DNA of 64,000 bases from Betaproteobacteria bacterium (lineage in GTDB: Bacteria; Pseudomonadota; Gammaproteobacteria; Burkholderiales; Burkholderiaceae_E), in assembly GCA_018970865.1 (NCBI GenBank), contig JAGWVN010000006.1, forward strand, positions 1 to 64,000. The letters run 5' to 3'. Made by a program: the position numbers and the translations under genes. Shown piece after piece: positions 58,639 to 64,000 of this stretch (the first letter of the stretch is position 1; each line of letters starts with the position of its first letter). A model generated the notes under the pieces. The model was not told the origin of the DNA, searched no databases, and saw nothing but the letters and a program-made list of their open reading frames with translations.

Positions 58639-58704
58639 CGGAAGATCCTGGCGCTGAGTCGGGCAACGAAGCTGGGAGTCGGAATGGGTGACGAATCGGG
58701 CGCC

Positions 58705-58738
58705 CAAAACAGAACCGCCGGCGCGAGGGCCGGCGGTT
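58705..58738 (-). terminator. Intrinsic terminator (attenuator) before aroG
   Basis: On the minus strand AACCGCCGGC pairs perfectly over 10 bp with GCCGGCGGTT around a 6-nt loop, followed by CTGTTTTG. It lies 67 bp before the aroG start and just after the leader peptide stop. Together these give the layout of a transcription attenuator. An identical copy of GCCGGCGGT lies inside the leader ORF (58801-58793) and could pair with the terminator's first arm instead. Confidence 0.75.
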
Positions 58739-58762
58739 GCTGGGTTGGGTTCGGAGGCCTGG

Positions 58763-58846
58763 CTACTGGCGCGCGGGCTCCGGAACTCTCCCACCGCCGG
58801 CGGGGAGACCGAAATAGAACGCAAACGCATAGACGATCAGGCGCAT
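58763..58846 (-). CDS. aroG leader peptide (Phe/Tyr-rich)
   Basis: A 27-residue ORF, start ATG at 58846 and TAG at 58763. It reads MRLIVYAFAFYFGLPAGG..., with three Phe and two Tyr within residues 6-12, exactly the pattern of a leader peptide sensing charged tRNA-Phe and tRNA-Tyr. A terminator hairpin follows 25 bp after the stop, and aroG comes next. AAGATG gives only a weak ribosome binding site. It lies 46 bp after the tldD stop. Ribosome stalling at these codons when Phe or Tyr is scarce would favour aroG expression (inference from the known principle of attenuation). Confidence 0.78.
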   Translation of the reverse strand: MRLIVYAFAFYFGLPAGGGRVPEPARQ

Positions 58847-58854
58847 GGCGTCAT

Positions 58855-58882
58855 CTTAAGCGGCCATCGCGCGGCCCGCAAG
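58855..58882 (-). promoter_or_regulatory. Candidate promoter of the aroG leader
   Basis: TTGCGG and TTAAGA on the minus strand are 16 bp apart, with the -10 hexamer only about 8 bp before the leader ATG. The leader would then be nearly leaderless; alternatively transcription comes from tldD. The assignment is tentative. Confidence 0.3.
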
Positions 58883-58892
58883 CCGCGCCGGC

Positions 58893-60353
58893 TCAGGCGG
58901 TTCCGCCCACGGTGAGGCCCTCGATGCGCAGCGTGGGCTGGCCCACGCCCACCGGCACGCTCTGGCCATCCTTGCCGCAGACGCCGACCCCGGAGTCGAG
59001 GCGCATGTCGTTGCCGATGAGCGTGACCCGGGTGAGCGCGTCGGGGCCGTTGCCGATCAGGGTGGCGCCCTTCACCGGGTACTGGATGCGACCCTTCTCG
59101 ACCCAGTAGGCCTCCGAGGCCGAGAACACGAACTTGCCGTTGGTGATGTCGACCTGGCCGCCGCCGAAGTTGGCGGCATAGATGCCGCGATCGATGGACG
59201 CGATGATCTCGGCCGGGTCGCGGTCGCCGGCCAGCATGCAGGTGTTGGTCATGCGCGGCATGGGCAGGTGGGCGAAGGACTCGCGCCGGCCGTTGCCGGT
59301 GACCGGCACCTTCATCAGGCGGGCATTGAGCGTGTCCTGCAGATAGCCGCGCAGGATGCCGTCCTCGATCAGCACATTGCGCTGGGTGGGGTTGCCTTCG
59401 TCGTCGATGTTCAGCGAGCCGCGGCGATCGCGGATGGTGCCGTCGTCGATCACGGTGACCCCTGGGGCGGCCACCCGCTGACCGAGGCGGCCGGCGAAGG
59501 CCGAGGAGCCCTTGCGGTTGAAGTCGCCCTCCAGGCCGTGCCCGATCGCCTCGTGCAGCAGCACGCCCGGCCAGCCCGGACCGAGCACCACCGGCATCAC
59601 GCCACCGGGCGCCGGGCGCGACTCGAGATTGACCAGCGCGGTGTCGACCGCCTCGCGGACATAGCGCTCGACGATGGCCTCGTCGAAATAGGCCAGGCCG
59701 AAGCGGCCGCCGCCGCCGCTGCTGCCCTGCTCGCGCCGGCCCTGGCTTTCGGCGATCACGGTGACCGAGAGCCGGATCAGCGGGCGCACATCGGCGGCGA
59801 TCACGCCGTCGGAGCGCGCGACCAGCACCAGATCATGCTCGGCAGCCAGCCCCGCCATGACCTGCACCACCCGGGGGTCGCGGGCGCGGGCCAGACGCTC
59901 CACGCGCTCTAGCAGCGCCACCTTGGCGGTGGCATCGAGCCCGGCGATGGGATCGGTGGCCGAGAAGAGGTCGCGGCCGGCGCGCGGCTGCAGGCTGCCC
60001 GCGACCTTCACCCTGCCGGCGCCGGCGCGGGCGATGCTGCGGGTGGCGCGCGCGGCCGACAGCAGCGCGCTGGCGTTGATCTCGTCGGAGTAGGCGAAGG
60101 CGGTCTTCTCGCCCGAGACCGCGCGCACGCCCACGCCCTGCTCGATGGAGAAGCTGCCCGACTTGACGATGCCCTCCTCGAGGCTCCAGCCCTCGCTGCG
60201 GGTGTACTGGAAGTAGAGGTCAGCATAGTCGACCTTGTGCTGGAAGACCTCGGCGAGCGCGCGGGCGAGGTCGCGCTCGTCGAGACCGGTGGGTTCGAGC
60301 AGGCGTTCGCGGGCGATGGCGAGGCGATCGATGCCCTGGTCGACGGGATTCAT
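58893..60353 (-). CDS. tldD: Metalloprotease TldD
   Basis: A 486-residue protein that works with TldE/PmbA as a zinc protease on unfolded or leader peptides (microcin and CcdA processing in E. coli). The zinc motif is HEAIGHGLEGD (about residue 258-268); SSGGGGRFGLAYFDE precedes it and MTNTCMLAGDRDPAEIIA and ASEAYWVEKGRIQYPVKGATLIGNGP follow in the usual order. ATG at 60353 gives a normal start. tldE/pmbA is not in the window. 22 bp from the nitrilase gene upstream. Confidence 0.95.
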   Translation of the reverse strand: MNPVDQGIDRLAIARERLLEPTGLDERDLARALAEVFQHKVDYADLYFQYTRSEGWSLEEGIVKSGSFSIEQGVGVRAVSGEKTAFAYSDEINASALLSAARATRSIARAGAGRVKVAGSLQPRAGRDLFSATDPIAGLDATAKVALLERVERLARARDPRVVQVMAGLAAEHDLVLVARSDGVIAADVRPLIRLSVTVIAESQGRREQGSSGGGGRFGLAYFDEAIVERYVREAVDTALVNLESRPAPGGVMPVVLGPGWPGVLLHEAIGHGLEGDFNRKGSSAFAGRLGQRVAAPGVTVIDDGTIRDRRGSLNIDDEGNPTQRNVLIEDGILRGYLQDTLNARLMKVPVTGNGRRESFAHLPMPRMTNTCMLAGDRDPAEIIASIDRGIYAANFGGGQVDITNGKFVFSASEAYWVEKGRIQYPVKGATLIGNGPDALTRVTLIGNDMRLDSGVGVCGKDGQSVPVGVGQPTLRIEGLTVGGTA

Positions 60354-60375
60354 GCGGGGACTCCTGGCAGCGGGG

Positions 60376-61215
60376 TCAGAGGATTCGGTGGGCGAGCGCG
60401 GGCAGGCTCTGGCGGACTTCGAGGATGCGCTGGCGATGCAGCACGCCGGCGACCAGCCCTTCGCCCTCGGGCAGCACCTGCAGCAGATCGCCCCAGGGAT
60501 CGGCCAGGAGGCTGTGACCCCAGGTGCGGCGGCCGTTCTCGTGCAGGCCGCCCTGGGCCGGCGCAAGAACATAGCACTGATTCTCGATCGCCCGGGCTCG
60601 CAGCAGCACCTCCCAGTGCGCCTGGCCGGTGGTGTGGGTGAAGGCCGAGGGCACCACGATGAGATCGCAGGGCGCGAGCACGCGGTAGAGCTCGGGAAAG
60701 CGCAGGTCGTAGCAGACCGACAGGCCCACCCGCCAGCCCTCGATGTCGATCACCACCGGCGTGCGGCCGGCCTCGATGGTGGCCGATTCGTCGAAGCGCT
60801 CGGCGCCGCGCTGGAAGCCGAAGAGGTGGATCTTGTCGTAGCGGGCGATCGGGCGGCCGTCGGGTCCGTGGACCAGGCAGGTGTTGCGCACCCGCGTGGG
60901 CCGCGAGGTGGCGATGGGCACCGTGCCGCCGATCAGCCAGATGCGGTGGCGCGCGGCCTGCTCGGCGAGGAAATCCTGCAGCGGGCCGGCGCCTGCGGCC
61001 TCGCGCAGGTCGACCTTGTCGGTGTCACGACGACCGAGCAGGCAGAAGTACTCGGGCAGCACCACCACCCGCGCCCCGCCCTCGGCGGCGCGGGCGATCA
61101 GCCGGGCGGCCGCCGCGCGGTTGGCCGCCGGGTCGGTGGCCGACACCATCTGCACGCCGGCCACGGCCAGGGTGGGGGTGGCGGCAGGCACGGCGTCGGC
61201 GGGCTGATCGGGCAT
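60376..61215 (-). CDS. Nitrilase-superfamily amidohydrolase (Nit1-like)
   Basis: A 279-residue carbon-nitrogen hydrolase. The catalytic triad is visible: Glu in VVVLPEYF, Lys in ARYDKIHLFGF and Cys in GLSVCYDLRFPELY. This pattern fits deaminated-glutathione amidase (Nit1) and related omega-amidases. The gene lies between yhdP and tldD, a conserved placement in Burkholderiales. Its C-terminus (ILEVRQSLPALAHR) matches Nit1-like proteins. The substrate is inferred from family. Confidence 0.9.
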   Translation of the reverse strand: MPDQPADAVPAATPTLAVAGVQMVSATDPAANRAAAARLIARAAEGGARVVVLPEYFCLLGRRDTDKVDLREAAGAGPLQDFLAEQAARHRIWLIGGTVPIATSRPTRVRNTCLVHGPDGRPIARYDKIHLFGFQRGAERFDESATIEAGRTPVVIDIEGWRVGLSVCYDLRFPELYRVLAPCDLIVVPSAFTHTTGQAHWEVLLRARAIENQCYVLAPAQGGLHENGRRTWGHSLLADPWGDLLQVLPEGEGLVAGVLHRQRILEVRQSLPALAHRIL

Positions 61216-61259
61216 CGGTGTCTCCGGGTGACAGGAAGGACATCGTAGCCGAAGCCGGC

Positions 61260-64000
61260 TCAGGGCCTGCCAGTCGGCGCACCCGGCTGGCGCGGCACCT
61301 CGGTGACCTGCGGGTCGGCCCAGGAGCCGGTGATGCGGGTCTGGTAGGTGAAGATCTCCTGCAGCGGCCGGCGCAGCGCGAACTGGAAGATGAACGAGCC
61401 CAGGCCGATCGCCGGGTTGGCCATGGCGCCATACGCGAGCGAGGCGAGGCCGACATTGAGCTCCGGGCGGATGGTGGCCAGCAGCGACTGGGTCTCGAGC
61501 TCGAGGTCGGCCTCGCCGCGGATGTCGACCTGCGCCTGCAGTCCGCGCATCTGCAGCCCGGTGGAGCGCGCGATGCCGGCGCGGATGTCGACATCGCCCT
61601 CGATCGCATCGAAGCCGAAGCCCTCCGAGAAGACATCGCGGAAGTCGAGCGAGAGCCGGCGCGGCAGCGACTGCAGGTTGAGCACGCCGATCAGCTTGGC
61701 CAGGCCGGGCTCGGTCTTGAGGAACTGGCCCTTGCCGATCTGCAGGCGCATGGCGCCATCGAGGCTGGGATAGTGGATCGCCAGGGGCGAGCCCTGCCAG
61801 GCCAGACGCCCCGACAGCCGCCCGCTGCCGCCGCGCACGCTGTCGGGAATGCCGTAGACCGCCAGCAGCTCGCCGGCATCGAGGACATCGAGCTGGAAGT
61901 CGAGATCGGTGGCGCGGCCGTTGCCGGCCCGGGCCGGCGCCCAGCGGCCGGTGGCGAGCAGGCGGGCGGCGGGATGAATGACCCGCAACTCGTCGAGGCG
62001 CCAGACCGGCGCGCCGGCGGCGGCGGTGTTCGTGGCCTTCAGGGTGAGCTGCCCCAGTCGGCGCTCGCCGAGGATGAACTCGGTGGCGGCGACATCGAGC
62101 GCCGGCAGCGCCTCGGGTGGCGAATCGAGCAGGGCCTCGAACTCGCCGGCGCGCGACTTCGGGATCTCCAGCCGGTTGAAGCGCGCGGTGAGCGCGCCCA
62201 CCCGCTGCCCGGGCAGGGCGTCGCGCCAGCTGAAGTGACCGTCGACCTCGCGCGACACCACATTGGCCTGCCAGAAGCCGGCCTCGCGGGTGGCGCCGAT
62301 CACCACCTGATGGAAGTGCTTGCCGCCGACCTGCAGCTCGCCGGTGATCGCGGCGATCGCCGAGGGCAGGAGCGAGAAGCCCGGCGCGAAGCCGTCATCG
62401 GCGCGACGATCGGCGTCGCGCAGTTCGGCGCCGGTGAGCAGCGGCATCCAGGCATCGAGATCGACCCGGTCAGCCTCCACCCGCAGGGCGAGCCCGCTGT
62501 CGGGCAGGTCGGGCTCGCCGATGGTGGCGAAGCCGCCGCGCAGGATGCGCAGCCGCCCGCTGGCCGGGTCGCGCTCGCGCTCGAGCACCAGTCGCATGGC
62601 GTCGCCGAGCTCGACCCGGATGGCGTCGCCCGGCGAGCGGGCCTGCGCGTCGGCGCCGGGCCTCGCCGTCACGCTGACCCGCAGCGGCCAGGCCGCCCCG
62701 CTCGGCTTGTTGAAGGGCGCCGGCATGGCCAGTCCCAGGCCGACCAGATCGGAGGACAGCTGCATCGAGACCGCGCGTCGGGCGATGTCGAGCTCGCCGG
62801 TGAAGTCTGCCTCGCCGGCCAGGCGGCGGGTGAGCGGATTGTCGACCACCGCGCGCATGGCCTCGGCGCCGACCCGCCCCTGCGCCCGCAGGCGCAGCCG
62901 GCCGGGTTCCGGGGTCTCGCCGGACACCCGCAGCGGCCCGCCCAGGAAACGGGCGGTGATGTCGCGCAGCGCCAGCGAGCGCTCGGTGAAGTCGAGCACG
63001 CCGGTGACCGCCTCGAAGGGAGGCAGGGTGTCGTCGAGCTGGACCCGGTTGCCGCGCAGCTGCAGGGTGCCGGCCACCCGGGAGGCCTCCGGATCGTGCA
63101 GCGGCACCTCCAGGCGCAGCTGCAGCCGGGCGTCGCCCTCCAGGCGGGTGTCGCGGGTGAAGTCTTCCAGGCGGGTGGCGAGCGGCGTCTCGTTGAGGAA
63201 GCGGATCATCTGCTGGGCCTCGCCCTCGCCGCCGCCCTCCACGCGCAGCACGCCCTCGTCGAAGTCGCGCACCCCGGCCTGGCTGGGGCCGATCGGCAGG
63301 TCGAGCACCCGGCCCGAGCGCGCGCTCACCTGGAAGGCATTGCGCTCGAAGCGCAGCCGCCCCTGGACGGCATCGATGCGCGGCCAGCCCTGGGCGTAGC
63401 GCAGCGCCCCCTCGTTGAGCCGGGCATCGACCAGGAACTCGCCCTGACCGGGCTGAGCGAACGGGAAATCGGCGAGATCGCCGCGGACCCGGAAGCGGGC
63501 ATCGTCGAGCCGGCCGGCGAGCACGGCGCGACGCACCCAGTCGCGCACCGGTTCGGCGATGCCCAGCGGCAGATAGCGCCACACCCGCTGCGCGTCGGCC
63601 CGGTCGACCTGGCCGGTGAAGTCGACCAGGCCCAGCCCGCGGCCGCCGCTGCGGTAGCGGCCGGCCAGGCTGCCGGCGGCATCGGCATTGGCGAAGCGCG
63701 CCTCGCTGAGGGTGAGCTCGACGCCCCGGGCGGCGCCCTCGCCCACCGCCGTCACTCGCAGGCGGGCCTGCAGCTCGTCGAAACCGATGGCGGGCTCGGC
63801 GAAGACCCCGGGCAGGCCGAGCACCGCGCCACGGGCGTCCAGGCGCAGCTCGAGGCCCGCGCGGGTGAAGCGGCCCTCGCCGGCGAGGTTCTCCGCCCAA
63901 GGGCCGCCCTCGGACACCCGGCCCGAGAGCCGCTCGAACCCCGCGATGGCCTCGAGCCCGCCCTCGGGCCCGGCCTCCTCGGACGGGCGCTGCCAGCGCA
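61260..64000 (-). CDS. yhdP: YhdP-family AsmA-like envelope protein, C-terminal 913 residues (cut at window end)
   Basis: The frame runs from the stop at 61260 to the edge of the window, so the N-terminal membrane anchor and about 350 residues are missing; the family is about 1270 residues long. The visible part is the long beta-rich groove built of repeated segments, with the AsmA-like C-terminal end (LSGRLAWQGSPLAIHYPSL, GKGQFLKTEPGLAKLIGVLNLQSLPRRLSLDF) and a final short helix. YhdP and its relatives move phospholipids between the membranes. The start lies outside the window; a GTG at 63917 is an internal codon. First gene of the yhdP-nitrilase-tldD unit. Confidence 0.93.
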   Translation of the reverse strand, partial: RWQRPSEEAGPEGGLEAIAGFERLSGRVSEGGPWAENLAGEGRFTRAGLELRLDARGAVLGLPGVFAEPAIGFDELQARLRVTAVGEGAARGVELTLSEARFANADAAGSLAGRYRSGGRGLGLVDFTGQVDRADAQRVWRYLPLGIAEPVRDWVRRAVLAGRLDDARFRVRGDLADFPFAQPGQGEFLVDARLNEGALRYAQGWPRIDAVQGRLRFERNAFQVSARSGRVLDLPIGPSQAGVRDFDEGVLRVEGGGEGEAQQMIRFLNETPLATRLEDFTRDTRLEGDARLQLRLEVPLHDPEASRVAGTLQLRGNRVQLDDTLPPFEAVTGVLDFTERSLALRDITARFLGGPLRVSGETPEPGRLRLRAQGRVGAEAMRAVVDNPLTRRLAGEADFTGELDIARRAVSMQLSSDLVGLGLAMPAPFNKPSGAAWPLRVSVTARPGADAQARSPGDAIRVELGDAMRLVLERERDPASGRLRILRGGFATIGEPDLPDSGLALRVEADRVDLDAWMPLLTGAELRDADRRADDGFAPGFSLLPSAIAAITGELQVGGKHFHQVVIGATREAGFWQANVVSREVDGHFSWRDALPGQRVGALTARFNRLEIPKSRAGEFEALLDSPPEALPALDVAATEFILGERRLGQLTLKATNTAAAGAPVWRLDELRVIHPAARLLATGRWAPARAGNGRATDLDFQLDVLDAGELLAVYGIPDSVRGGSGRLSGRLAWQGSPLAIHYPSLDGAMRLQIGKGQFLKTEPGLAKLIGVLNLQSLPRRLSLDFRDVFSEGFGFDAIEGDVDIRAGIARSTGLQMRGLQAQVDIRGEADLELETQSLLATIRPELNVGLASLAYGAMANPAIGLGSFIFQFALRRPLQEIFTYQTRITGSWADPQVTEVPRQPGAPTGRP

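Overview
The window is about 70% GC and densely coded. Its content points to a betaproteobacterium of the order Burkholderiales. The evidence is several Bug-type tricarboxylate-transporter receptors, a yajC-secD-secF block behind queA-tgt, a three-gene (Rhodospirillum-type) transhydrogenase, a tandem glycine riboswitch on the glycine cleavage genes, and the yhdP / nitrilase / tldD / aroG neighbourhood. I see no phage, insertion sequence, CRISPR array or rRNA. One tRNA gene, tRNA-Leu(CAA), is present. Most of the region reads as chromosomal core plus catabolic and transport operons.

Layout. 1-6.3 kb: end of a metallo-beta-lactamase-fold hydrolase, an orphan TRAP receptor, then a minus-strand operon (acyl-CoA dehydrogenase, CoA-transferase, Bug receptor, MFS carrier) that looks like a carboxylic-acid uptake and degradation unit. 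6.6-12.2 kb: a core (MesD-type) methionine synthase, a translationally coupled phosphoribosyltransferase / hydrolase pair, a nitronate monooxygenase behind a second Bug receptor, and a D-2-hydroxyacid dehydrogenase. 12.3-17.4 kb: a complete branched-chain amino acid type ABC operon (receptor, LivG, LivF, LivH, LivM) and tRNA-Leu. 17.5-25.8 kb: an SDR, a CFGCG thioesterase-like protein, queA-tgt-yajC-secD-secF, cytochrome b561 and cytochrome c'. 26-31.3 kb: purB, a GST, and the overlapping nudJ-mnmA-glutamate-synthase-like operon. 31.3-35.8 kb: pntAA-pntAB-orfX-pntB, a phosphoesterase and a small membrane protein. 35.8-39.8 kb: glcDEF. 39.9-45.8 kb: a DMT carrier, then the glycine riboswitch and gcvH-gcvP-gcvT. 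45.9-52.4 kb: a D-lactate-type FAD dehydrogenase, then an ABC transporter coupled to ureide (uric acid) catabolism genes. 52.5-57.5 kb: a cobalamin adenosyltransferase and a cyanate ABC transporter plus cyanase operon behind a near-perfect sigma-54 promoter, with a cNMP-binding protein upstream. 57.6-64 kb: aroG with a Phe/Tyr-rich leader peptide and terminator, tldD, a nitrilase and the C-terminal part of YhdP, cut by the window edge.

Themes. Nitrogen and one-carbon metabolism recur: glycine cleavage, ureide breakdown, cyanate breakdown (NH3 and CO2), and glycolate oxidation feeding glyoxylate and glycine. Three regulatory elements stand out: the tandem glycine riboswitch, the sigma-54 promoter of the cyanate operon, and the aroG attenuator. 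No clearly new multi-gene system was found. The best leads are the aroG leader, the sigma-54 cyanate operon, the ABC transporter tied to urate breakdown, the methionine synthase without its MesX partner, and the small membrane gene wedged inside the pnt operon.
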